DNA from: Clostridiaceae bacterium
Lineage (GTDB): Bacteria; Bacillota; Clostridia; Monoglobales; Firm-18
NCBI GenBank assembly: GCA_012511915.1
Contig: JAAZFB010000249.1
Coordinates: 1-6,866, forward strand
DNA length: 6,866 nt
Direction: 5' to 3'
Shown: positions 1-6,237 of the stretch, piece by piece
Layout: the number at the start of each line of letters is the position of its first letter
Numbering within the stretch: the first letter of the stretch is position 1
The notes under the pieces: generated by a model
The model's database searches: none
What the model saw: only the letters and a program-made list of their open reading frames with translations
Told to the model about the DNA's origin: nothing
Made by a program: the position numbers and the translations under genes

Positions 1-3000
1 CCGGTATTGGACCCCATAATGTCCCAAAGCTTTAAGCTGAAAATAGAAAAAGGCTCTGTTTGTACTTTTGCGATTATTACCGCATGTTGCCAAACGAGGG
101 TAGAAGCAATGGAGATAGCCAAAAAGTATAAGGTGTACTCTAATATTGAGCGTGCTTTTGATATGGCATGGTCGCGTAGCCATGTCGAAAGTAAGTACCT
201 TGGAATAAGTGCGCAAAATGAAAAGGCGGCGTACGATATACTTGCTAATATAATATATATATTACCGTACAGACGCCAATTACAACAGCATATACTTGAT
301 AACAAATTAGGTCAACAAAGCCTTTGGTCACATGGGATATCCGGGGACAACCCAATTATTGTACTGCGAATATACTGCATATATGATATGGATATGTTAA
401 AACGACTGCTCAAAGTGCATGAGTTACTCCGCTTTAAAGGCTTTACAGTAGATTTGGTTATAATAACCGAAGAGGAGGACAGTTATAACCAACCATTGCT
501 GAAGGCAGTTCGGGAACTTGTTTCGGTAAGCCATATACGTGAGCATATAGATTCCTCAGGCGGTATATATGTAATAGACAGCAACATAATTTCTCCTGAT
601 ATTAAAACTTTATTATTTGCATCGGCACGGGTGGTGCTTAATTCAAACACACCAAGCATAACCGAACAGCTTGAAAGTGCAAAGTATGAAAATAAAATAC
701 CATATACAAGCTTTGTTAAGCAAGAATATAAGCAAACCGAAATCCCTTTGGGCGAGGTTGAGTTTTTCAACGGTATTGGTGGGTTTGCAAATGATGAATA
801 TAAAATAAGTATGCATGATAATATTAAAACTCCTCTGCCCTGGTGTAATGTTGTTGCCGACAGTAATATCGGGTTTGTTATTACCGAAAGCGGCGGCGGA
901 TACAGCTGGTATCATAACAGCAGGGAAAATAAGTTTACACCTTGGTCAAACGATACCGTTATTGACCCGTCGTATGAACTTATATATATACGGGATAATA
1001 AAAGCGGTAATATATGGACTGCCTTTTCCGGACAATATATTGTGCGTCATGGTATCGGATATACCGTTTTTGAAAAAATATATGGTGATATATATACAGG
1101 TTTGACTATGTTTGTAGCCGAAGGGGATAACAACAAAATAAATATGTTGGAAATCAAAAATGACAGTGTTAATGAAAAGAGCTTTACACTGACTTATTAT
1201 TTAAATCCGGTATTAGGTGTGATGGAAAATGTAACTAAACAGTTTGTTGTAAGCGATTACAATAATAATTGTATAAGCTTAACAAACAGTTATAATACTG
1301 ACTATGAGGGACAGGTTGTATATGTTTTATCTTCTGAACAAATATCAAGTTATACCTGCGACAAAAGAGAGTTTTTTGGCAACAGCAGGGTTTTACAGAC
1401 CCCGAACGGTCTGCTTCGCGAGCGGTTTTCAAACACTACCGGTGCTGGCTATGACGGGTGCGTTGCAATATCTTGTATTGTCAACCTTGCCCCGGCAGAA
1501 AAAAAGACAATAGTATTTTCATTGGGCATGACGAAAAAGGTATATACAGCACAACAAGCATACAGCTTGTTTGAAGAGGTTAAAAACAATTGGAAAGGCC
1601 GTTTAGGCTCAATAAAAGTTAATACGCCCGATACGGCAATGAATTTAATGCTTAATACTTGGTTGTTATATCAAACGCTATCATGCAGAATATTTGCCCG
1701 CACCGCATTTTATCAGTGCGGTGGAGCTTACGGTTTCCGCGACCAGCTGCAAGATAGTTTGGCATTGCTATACCATATGCCGGAGATTACAAAACAGCAA
1801 ATACTAAAATGTGCGGCTCGGCAATTTGTTGAGGGTGATGTTCAACATTGGTGGCATGAAGTCAAAAACGGTTTTAAGGGTATAAGAACAAATTTTTCGG
1901 ACGATTTGCTTTGGTTAGCATATGCGGTAGCCGAGTATACTAACACTACCGGTGATAGAGAAATAATGGACAATTTGGTACCATATATTGAAAGTGAACA
2001 ATTGTGTGATGGTGAGGATGAGAAGTACTGTCCTGCGACAGTATCAAATGAAGTGGGTACTATTAAAGAACATTGCGAAAAGGCAATTGAAAGGGCAAGT
2101 AAATACGGTGAACACGGACTGCCCCTAATGGGGAGCGGTGATTGGAACGACGGGATGAATAAAGTAGGCTCCGGAGGTAAGGGTGAAAGTGTTTGGTTAG
2201 GTTGGTTTTTATTTGATATATTAAATAAGTTTGGTTATCCATCAAACTTTTTGAAAGAAAACTTAAACAATGCATGGGATGGGGCTTGGTATCATAGGGC
2301 GTATGATGACAATGGTAACCCGGTTGGCTCAAATAAAAATGCCGAATGCAAAATTGATGCCATCGCGCAGGCCTGGGCGATTATTTCGAAAGGCGGCGAA
2401 CAACAAAAGACAAAGCAGGCAATGGATTCGGTTATGAAATACCTTGTGAATAAAGAAGAGGGTTTAATAAAGTTGATAACGCCACCCTTTGACGAAGGCG
2501 ATACCGACCCCGGCTATATAAAGGGCTATGTCCCCGGTGTGCGTGAAAACGGAGGGCAATATACGCATGCAGCGGCATGGGTAATCCTCGCATTTGCAGA
2601 GCTTGGCGCAGGTGATACCGCGGCAGAATTATATTCTTTAATTAACCCGATTAACCATTCGAGAACACCGATTGAGTCAGCAAAGTACAAGACAGAGCCA
2701 TATGCGGTTCCGGCAGATGTATATACCGCACAAAATCATATTGGGCGTGGCGGTTGGACGTGGTATACCGGTGCGGCCGGTTGGTTGTACAGAGTAGGTG
2801 TGGAGTGGATTTTGGGTATCAAAAAGAACGGAGAAACATTGATAGTCGATCCGTGCATACCACGAGGTTGGAAAGGGTTTAGCTTTAAATACAAATACAA
2901 AAGCACCACATATAATATTTCTATAAAAAACCCTAACGAACTGTGCAAAACCCAAAAACCCGAACGAATTAGACTTGTTGATGATGGTAAAATATATAAT

Positions 3001-3021
3001 ATTGAGATAACTATGGAATAA
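1..3021 (+). CDS. Cyclic beta-1,2-glucan synthase-like protein, C-terminal part with GH94 phosphorylase domain (5' partial)
   Basis: The reading frame is open to the left edge and the first in-frame candidate is only a TTG at base 7, so this is the C-terminal part of a larger protein. Residues are counted from base 7. Residues 1-235 match the linker of NdvB/ChvB proteins, including SLWSHGISGDNP near 105. Residues 250-535 are the GH94 beta-sandwich, with FFNGIGGF at 253 and ESGGGYSW at 294. Residues 545-960 are the (alpha/alpha)6 barrel, with GGAYGFRDQ at 572, GDWNDGMN at 711, GGQYTHAAAW at 849 and GRGGWTWYTGAAGW at 913. By family knowledge an Asp of the DWND motif (probably D715) is the general acid, and H854 with the 917-922 region binds phosphate. 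In cyclic glucan synthases this domain trims or adjusts beta-1,2-glucan length by phosphorolysis; a GT84 transferase domain would be expected upstream of the window. A stand-alone beta-1,2-oligoglucan phosphorylase is the alternative, but the GISGD-type linker argues against it. Confidence 0.88.
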   Translation, partial: PVLDPIMSQSFKLKIEKGSVCTFAIITACCQTRVEAMEIAKKYKVYSNIERAFDMAWSRSHVESKYLGISAQNEKAAYDILANIIYILPYRRQLQQHILDNKLGQQSLWSHGISGDNPIIVLRIYCIYDMDMLKRLLKVHELLRFKGFTVDLVIITEEEDSYNQPLLKAVRELVSVSHIREHIDSSGGIYVIDSNIISPDIKTLLFASARVVLNSNTPSITEQLESAKYENKIPYTSFVKQEYKQTEIPLGEVEFFNGIGGFANDEYKISMHDNIKTPLPWCNVVADSNIGFVITESGGGYSWYHNSRENKFTPWSNDTVIDPSYELIYIRDNKSGNIWTAFSGQYIVRHGIGYTVFEKIYGDIYTGLTMFVAEGDNNKINMLEIKNDSVNEKSFTLTYYLNPVLGVMENVTKQFVVSDYNNNCISLTNSYNTDYEGQVVYVLSSEQISSYTCDKREFFGNSRVLQTPNGLLRERFSNTTGAGYDGCVAISCIVNLAPAEKKTIVFSLGMTKKVYTAQQAYSLFEEVKNNWKGRLGSIKVNTPDTAMNLMLNTWLLYQTLSCRIFARTAFYQCGGAYGFRDQLQDSLALLYHMPEITKQQILKCAARQFVEGDVQHWWHEVKNGFKGIRTNFSDDLLWLAYAVAEYTNTTGDREIMDNLVPYIESEQLCDGEDEKYCPATVSNEVGTIKEHCEKAIERASKYGEHGLPLMGSGDWNDGMNKVGSGGKGESVWLGWFLFDILNKFGYPSNFLKENLNNAWDGAWYHRAYDDNGNPVGSNKNAECKIDAIAQAWAIISKGGEQQKTKQAMDSVMKYLVNKEEGLIKLITPPFDEGDTDPGYIKGYVPGVRENGGQYTHAAAWVILAFAELGAGDTAAELYSLINPINHSRTPIESAKYKTEPYAVPADVYTAQNHIGRGGWTWYTGAAGWLYRVGVEWILGIKKNGETLIVDPCIPRGWKGFSFKYKYKSTTYNISIKNPNELCKTQKPERIRLVDDGKIYNIEITME

Positions 3022-3066
3022 TATTTGCTTCTTTTACTTCATATACTTGTATAAATTGGGTATTAT

Positions 3067-3107
3067 ACTAATTCGCGTTAGAAAAATTTCATTAATTGCG
3101 AACTAGT
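3067..3107. repeat. Imperfect inverted repeat in intergenic region
   Basis: ACTAaTTCGC (3067-3076) pairs with GCGAAcTAGT (3098-3107) at 9 of 10 positions, with a 21-nt A/T-rich loop. A second small inverted repeat, TAGTA-AA-TACTA, overlaps its right arm at 3104-3115. There is no T-tract, so it is not a classical terminator. It could be a protein-binding site or an mRNA 3' structure of the glucan synthase transcript. The function is unknown. Confidence 0.4.
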
Positions 3108-3127
3108 AAATACTATTTTCCTTGTAA

Positions 3128-3146
3128 CGGCCGCTGATTGCGGCCG
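3128..3146 (+). terminator. GC-rich hairpin after the GH94 gene, possible terminator
   Basis: CGGCCGC (3128-3134) and GCGGCCG (3140-3146) form a perfect 7-bp all-GC stem with loop TGATT, in otherwise very A+T-rich DNA about 107 bp after the GH94 stop codon. The stem is as expected for an intrinsic terminator, but the following bases are CTATTGAC rather than a T-run. It may act as an mRNA 3'-end stabiliser or work together with the next inverted repeat. Confidence 0.4.
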
Positions 3147-3147
3147 C

Positions 3148-3172
3148 TATTGACAAAAAAATTTTGTCAATA
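3148..3172. repeat. Perfect 11-bp inverted repeat upstream of the deacetylase gene
   Basis: TATTGACAAAA (3148-3158) and TTTTGTCAATA (3162-3172) are perfect inverted copies separated by AAA. The repeat contains a consensus TTGACA on each strand and lies 58 bp before the deacetylase start. It may be an operator, or a weak terminator, since TTTT follows at 3173-3176. No well-spaced -10 box goes with the plus-strand TTGACA (17 nt on is only TTTTAA), so I do not call a promoter here. Confidence 0.45.
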
Positions 3173-3230
3173 TTTTAAATGAGGAATAGTGTTATATTAA
3201 TGCATTCAAGTAAATGGAGGCTAAAGGACA

Positions 3231-3998
3231 ATGAAAACAAGAATCTTTTTATTCAATAAAAAAGTTTTATCCACTGTGTTTGTTGCTTTTTTGTGTTTGA
3301 TTTTGGCGCTTTTTTGGGTATGCCGAGCTGTTTCAAGTCCCCAAAGAAAAATTCCTATTTATTCTGTAGATAGAAATGATATGGCAATAGCGCTGACATT
3401 TGACTGCGCATGGAACGATGATGATATACAAGAGATAATAAAGGTGCTTGATAAATATAATTGTAAGAGCACCTTTTTTGTTGTCGGGGATTGGGCATTA
3501 AAATATCAGAATGCGGTTATTGCGCTCAACAAGGCGGGGCACGAAATATCCAACCACTCATATAATCATTTACATTATCCGAAACTCTCAAAAGAAAAAA
3601 TCAAAGAAGATATGGATAAATGTGATAGAATAATAGAAAACCTTATTGCAAAAAAATCTAAGCTCTTTCGTCCCCCTTACGGTGATTATAATAACGATGT
3701 GGTGAACGCTTGCATTGAGACCGGGAGATTTTGCATACAATGGGATGTTGACAGCCTTGATTGGAAAGAGCTTGAAGCTAAAGACATTGCAAACCGTGTG
3801 CTTTTAAAAACAAAAAGCGGTTCAATAATTCTTTTGCATAACGGAACCCCAAATACCCACAAAGCATTGGAACTGGTATTGCCGGAGCTTTTAAAAAAAG
3901 GATTTGTGTTTACAACCGTTTCAAATTTGATTTATAAAAATAATTATATTATAGACAATGCCGGAAAGCAAATTCAATCACATGATACTAATCTTTGA
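3231..3998 (+). CDS. Membrane-anchored polysaccharide deacetylase (NodB/CE4 domain, PdaB-like)
   Basis: The 255-residue product has one N-terminal membrane segment (about residues 11-32) followed by a NodB-homology domain, so the catalytic part should lie outside the membrane. CE4 motifs appear in order: TFD at 56-58 (D58 the expected base), HSYNH at 109-113 (metal-binding H109 and H113), RPPYGD at 147-152, WDVDSLDW at 171-178, and LLHNG at 201-205 (H203 expected to be catalytic). The family removes N- or O-acetyl groups from peptidoglycan, chitin-like or other envelope polysaccharides; the substrate here is unknown. The usual TFDDG reads TFDCAW, a variant I recall from clostridial and PdaB-type members, so the second metal-binding Asp is displaced. 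GGAGG at 3216-3220, 10 nt before the ATG, supports the start. The gene converges on the methylase and overlaps its end by 11 bp. A spore-cortex role as in PdaB is possible but not shown. Confidence 0.9.
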   Translation: MKTRIFLFNKKVLSTVFVAFLCLILALFWVCRAVSSPQRKIPIYSVDRNDMAIALTFDCAWNDDDIQEIIKVLDKYNCKSTFFVVGDWALKYQNAVIALNKAGHEISNHSYNHLHYPKLSKEKIKEDMDKCDRIIENLIAKKSKLFRPPYGDYNNDVVNACIETGRFCIQWDVDSLDWKELEAKDIANRVLLKTKSGSIILLHNGTPNTHKALELVLPELLKKGFVFTTVSNLIYKNNYIIDNAGKQIQSHDTNL

Positions 3999-4734
3999 CA
4001 GTATCCATTAGCTCGAGTGTATAGTTGCCGTTTTCATCATAAATGTATAGGGGCGGTTCAAACAACAAGTTGGGGTTACTGTTTTTTATGCCCTCTATTA
4101 ACAGGGACGTTGCAACTTTGTGCGGTTTTGGGTATACAAATCGAATTCGCTTTGGTTCAATTTTATATTCGCGCATAGTGCATATTATATCAACCAGCCT
4201 TTGTGGGCGATGTATAATATTAAGTCTGCCGTTTGGTTTTAAAAGTTGGGAAGCCGCTTTAATAATATCAGCTAAAGTGCAGCAAATTTCATGACGGGCA
4301 ATGGCGTGGTGTAAATTTGGATTCTTAAGCCCACTGCCTTTTTCTTTATAAGGCGGGTTACATGTTAATACATCAAAATATGCGGGATTGACGTATTGTT
4401 TAATATCTACAGCCTCTATAGTAATTCTATTATCTAAATCATTTAGCTTTACGCTGCGTTGTGCCATTTGGGCAACATCTTCTTGTATTTCCAATCCAAT
4501 TATATGTTTTGCATTTGTTTTTGCTGCTAAGATAAGCGGAATCACACCCCCACCGCAACCAATGTCGGCAACTTCAGCATTTTTGGGTATTCGTGCAAAG
4601 TTTGCAAGCAAAACAGCATCCAAGCCAAAACAAAAGTATTTTGGGTTTTGTATTATACATAGGTTTTTACCGTTACTTAGTGCAATTTGCAGATCATCAA
4701 CACGCTCATGTTGTAAAACAAGTTTGTTTTCTAT
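3988..4734 (-). CDS. trmN6: TrmN6-type tRNA (adenine-N6)-methyltransferase, apparent AUA start
   Basis: This is a class I SAM-dependent methyltransferase of the TrmN6/YfiC (B. subtilis YabB) type; the E. coli member makes m6A37 in tRNA-Val. Counting from base 4734, residues 9-14 are ERVDDL, followed by IIQNPKYFCFGLDAVLLANF, the typical family N-terminus. SAM motif I, VADIGCGGG, is at 55-63, and the N6-adenine methylase motif NPPY is at 126-129. The 248-residue length fits the family. The frame extends upstream to a GTG at 4863, but that part lies inside the tRNA complement and upstream of the promoter. AGGGGG at 4742-4747 sits 7 nt before an in-frame ATA at 4734-4732, exactly where relatives begin, and there is no ATG, GTG, TTG or CTG between the promoter and the ERVDDL motif. 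Initiation at AUA, or a sequencing error replacing ATG, is inferred. The gene lies divergent to tRNA-Ser; the tRNA substrate here is unproven. Confidence 0.82.
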   Translation of the reverse strand: MENKLVLQHERVDDLQIALSNGKNLCIIQNPKYFCFGLDAVLLANFARIPKNAEVADIGCGGGVIPLILAAKTNAKHIIGLEIQEDVAQMAQRSVKLNDLDNRITIEAVDIKQYVNPAYFDVLTCNPPYKEKGSGLKNPNLHHAIARHEICCTLADIIKAASQLLKPNGRLNIIHRPQRLVDIICTMREYKIEPKRIRFVYPKPHKVATSLLIEGIKNSNPNLLFEPPLYIYDENGNYTLELMDTVKD

Positions 4735-4740
4735 GTTATT

Positions 4741-4747
4741 ACCCCCT
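4741..4747 (-). promoter_or_regulatory. Ribosome binding site deciding the methylase start
   Basis: On the minus strand this reads AGGGGGT, an anti-16S-like purine run, 7 nt before the in-frame ATA at 4734-4732. It is the only good Shine-Dalgarno sequence between the mapped promoter and the conserved N-terminus, so it places the translation start at the ATA even though that codon is non-canonical. Confidence 0.65.
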
Positions 4748-4775
4748 AAATCCGAAATAAAAAAGAAAAAACAGG

Positions 4776-4804
4776 TTGCATTTTCTATAAAAACAGTATA
4801 TACT
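4776..4804 (+). promoter_or_regulatory. Sigma-A-type promoter of tRNA-Ser
   Basis: The -35 box is TTGCAT (4776-4781), followed by a 17-nt spacer and the -10 box TATACT (4799-4804). Transcription would begin near 4811, giving a leader of about 22 nt before the tRNA. The -10 box lies within the palindrome AGTATATACT (4795-4804), which also supplies the -10 box of the divergent methylase promoter. Confidence 0.65.
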
Positions 4805-4823
4805 ATTAGAGTTGTAAAATCAA
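4795..4823 (-). promoter_or_regulatory. Sigma-A-type promoter of the methylase gene
   Basis: On the minus strand, TTGATT (4823-4818), a 17-nt spacer and TATACT (4800-4795) form a well-spaced promoter. Transcription would start near 4788, leaving about 53 nt of leader before the AGGGGG and ATA start. It overlaps the tRNA promoter through the shared palindrome at 4795-4804, so polymerase probably cannot occupy both at once. Confidence 0.62.
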
Positions 4824-4832
4824 CGATTTTTA

Positions 4833-4923
4833 GGAGAGATGGCTGAGCTGGCTTAAGGCGCACGCTTGGAAAGCGTGTGTAGGTTAACCCCTACCCAGGG
4901 TTCGAATCCCTGTCTCTCCGCCA
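4833..4923 (+). tRNA. tRNA-Ser (anticodon GGA)
   Basis: The acceptor stem is GGAGAGA (4833-4839) pairing with TCTCTCC (4913-4919), with discriminator G4920 and an encoded CCA (4921-4923). The anticodon stem CACGC/GCGTG encloses the loop TTGGAAA, which puts anticodon GGA at 4868-4870 and reads UCC and UCU. A long variable arm (GTAGG/CCTAC) is diagnostic of a class II tRNA and, with GGA, of serine. GGTTCGAATCC gives a normal T arm. The gene has its own promoter and terminator, so it is a single-gene unit. Confidence 0.97.
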
Positions 4924-4936
4924 AAATTTTTTGTCG

Positions 4937-4967
4937 AAAACTGTCGCATTATTGCGATGGTTTTTTT
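4937..4967 (+). terminator. Intrinsic terminator of tRNA-Ser
   Basis: TCGCA (4944-4948) and TGCGA (4953-4957) form the upper stem with loop TTAT. AAAAC (4937-4941) and GTTTT (4960-4964) form the lower stem across a TG/TG internal loop. A run of seven T (4961-4967) follows. It lies just after the tRNA and before the next promoter. Confidence 0.8.
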
Positions 4968-4972
4968 GCATC

Positions 4973-5000
4973 TTGATTTATTGGAATATTATGCTATAAT
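4973..5000 (+). promoter_or_regulatory. Promoter of the stalk-domain protein gene
   Basis: TTGATT (4973-4978), a 16-nt spacer and a perfect TATAAT (4995-5000), preceded by TGC (extended -10). Transcription would start near 5007, about 24 nt before the ATG at 5031. Confidence 0.75.
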
Positions 5001-5030
5001 GTTTATAATTGTTAAAAAGGAGGGAACGTT

Positions 5031-5945
5031 ATGAAAAACTATATAAAAGGCTTGCTGGGCGGTATTGCAATAATGAGTTTTCTTTTTGTAATCCCCGTTT
5101 TTGCACAAACTATTGAGGCAATTTTTAATGACATTAGAATTAGTATCAGCGGTATTGACAAGGTGCAATGGGGTGAAAATTACATACTGGGTGATGGACG
5201 AGAAGTACCTTACAGCATTATGTATAATGACACAACATATTTGCCACTTAGGAAAATAGGTGAATTGACTGACAAAACTATATACTGGAACAGAGATACA
5301 AAAACTGCCACATTGACAGATAATCAATTTGACACGCCAACTGTAATAACTGAAAAACCCGATGCGAGAGGTAATGTATGGAGTTATTATATTTTCAAGA
5401 CCGAAAAAAACGAAAAATATCTCGGTGTTAAAGACAGTCAGCGCGGATATGAACGAGTTTACAAAATAGCCGGTGGTGGATATGAAATTGTGAATGCAAT
5501 GGGAAATATTCACAAAAAACATTATGTTTATACTACAAACGAATCTATCTTTTTCGCAAGATATTTAGACGATGACAGAGCTGCTCGCTTATGGAAAATT
5601 GATTTTTATAATGACATAAATTCTCAAGATGGTAATGAGATGTCAGACTATTTTGATACTGATATTAACATTGATAAATTGTTATTTTGTGGTGACTTTC
5701 TCATTTGCATCGATGCACGTACAATTTATGCCTTTAATATGATTACAAAAGAAAGTGTGAGTAAGGAGCTTAACTTAAACTTTGGAAACACTATAGACGA
5801 ATTACTAATTACAAATATCGATATTTTACGTTCACCCGAAAATAATCCTATTCCTATTCTTTACAAATTTAGGGGTGGCACTTCAGGAGGTATGATGTCA
5901 GGGAGTATTAAACTTTATCACGATGGCGAAATGAGATTTGAATAA
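5031..5945 (+). CDS. Secreted protein with copper-amine-oxidase-like 'stalk' domain, function unknown
   Basis: The 304-residue product begins with a clear Sec signal peptide: a basic KNYIK start, a hydrophobic core to about residue 23, and a likely cleavage after VFA-25. Residues 31-98 form a copper amine oxidase N-terminal-like (stalk) domain, recognised by NDIRISISG, then YNDTTYLPLRKIGELT and IYWNRDTKTATL; these domains are common on clostridial surface proteins and bind no copper by themselves. Residues 110-304 show alternating hydrophobic/charged strands with many aromatic residues, suggesting a beta-rich sensor or binding domain, but I do not recognise a family. There is no sortase motif, S-layer repeat or lipobox, so the protein is probably released or held non-covalently. 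AGGAGGG at 5018-5024 is well placed before the ATG, and the gene has its own promoter. It appears to be transcribed alone, since the tRNA terminator precedes it. Confidence 0.85.
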   Translation: MKNYIKGLLGGIAIMSFLFVIPVFAQTIEAIFNDIRISISGIDKVQWGENYILGDGREVPYSIMYNDTTYLPLRKIGELTDKTIYWNRDTKTATLTDNQFDTPTVITEKPDARGNVWSYYIFKTEKNEKYLGVKDSQRGYERVYKIAGGGYEIVNAMGNIHKKHYVYTTNESIFFARYLDDDRAARLWKIDFYNDINSQDGNEMSDYFDTDINIDKLLFCGDFLICIDARTIYAFNMITKESVSKELNLNFGNTIDELLITNIDILRSPENNPIPILYKFRGGTSGGMMSGSIKLYHDGEMRFE

Positions 5946-6186
5946 TTAAGAAAGAGAATGAAAAAAGCAGAAGAGTGTTTAATAAGGAAAAGTTGTCCAA
6001 TATGATCCGTCATCTCTTTTGCATTAAGTTGAACAGTGAAGAAGCCGATACATTGTAACCCCCTCGGCAAAATGTAGTCCCCTAAGGAATTTATGTAGCC
6101 CCTCAAATTAGACGCGTCCCTTGACAATACTTTCTCATTGAAAATATACGCATCTATTTCGTCAGTGTCACACACAGCCTTTGTCG
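5946..6186. other. Non-coding or decayed DNA between the stalk gene and hairpin
   Basis: I see no convincing gene here. An 85-codon frame on the minus strand (GTG at 6175 to 5918) runs back into the stalk gene, has no ribosome binding site and shows no family I know. The stretch contains three spaced C-rich repeats (listed separately) and a TTGACA (6121-6126) with a poor TATACG 18 nt on. Its mixed composition and the repeats suggest the remains of a transposable element. Confidence 0.4.
6052..6103. repeat. Three spaced direct repeats TGTA(g/a)nCCCCt, possible transposon end
   Basis: ATTGTAACCCCCT (6052-6064), ATGTAGTCCCCT (6072-6083) and ATGTAGCCCCT (6093-6103) are imperfect direct copies whose TGTA cores start at 6054, 6073 and 6094, that is 19 and 21 bp apart or about two helical turns. 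Multiple C-rich repeats at this spacing, with ends beginning TGT, are what I recall of IS21-family termini, where they bind the transposase. No istA or istB remnant is recognisable nearby, so the assignment is an inference. Confidence 0.4.
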
Positions 6187-6237
6187 AAAGATGTTAACAA
6201 ATCATGAAACAACTCAGAATTTGTTAACATCTTTTTT
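6187..6237 (+). terminator. Long hairpin terminator (16-bp perfect stem)
   Basis: AAAGATGTTAACAAAT (6187-6202) is the exact reverse complement of 6219-6234, with a 16-nt loop and a T-run continuing to 6237. The stem is unusually long and A+T-rich for a terminator. It would end transcription coming from the stalk-protein gene, about 240 nt after its stop codon. Its T-run overlaps the -35 box of the next promoter. Confidence 0.65.

Noticed and set aside
815..1105. Alternative frames within the GH94 gene on both strands
   Set aside because: They overlap a long frame with many conserved motifs and have no ribosome binding sites or family features of their own.
3150..3178. Promoter using TTGACA at 3150 for the deacetylase
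   Set aside because: At 17 nt spacing the -10 would be TTTTAA, and the better TATATT at 3193-3198 is 37 nt away, so no acceptable pair exists.
3176..3230. Riboswitch or attenuator in the deacetylase leader
   Set aside because: The leader is short and A+T-rich, with no known aptamer motif and no terminator/antiterminator pair.
4388..4846. Plus-strand 152-codon frame opposite the methylase
   Set aside because: It is antisense to a conserved SAM-methyltransferase, runs into the tRNA, and its composition (Ser, Ile, Lys-rich) is that of a shadow frame.
4735..4863. Upstream extension of the methylase frame to a GTG at 4863
   Set aside because: It would be read from the complement of tRNA-Ser, begins upstream of the mapped promoter, lacks a ribosome binding site, and adds a hydrophobic stretch not found in the family.
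6052..6103. CRISPR array
   Set aside because: The repeats are only about 12 bp, imperfect, 19-21 bp apart and number three, with no cas genes.
6121..6150. Promoter TTGACA / TATACG within the repeat region
   Set aside because: The -10 is weak, the spacing is 18, and no gene follows before the terminator hairpin.
5918..6175. Minus-strand 85-codon frame (CDTDEIDAYIF...)
   Set aside because: The first part looks somewhat protein-like, but there is no ribosome binding site, a stop sits just upstream in the hairpin, the end runs into the stalk gene, and the C-rich repeats explain the RGY/GDY pattern. It was not recognised as any family.
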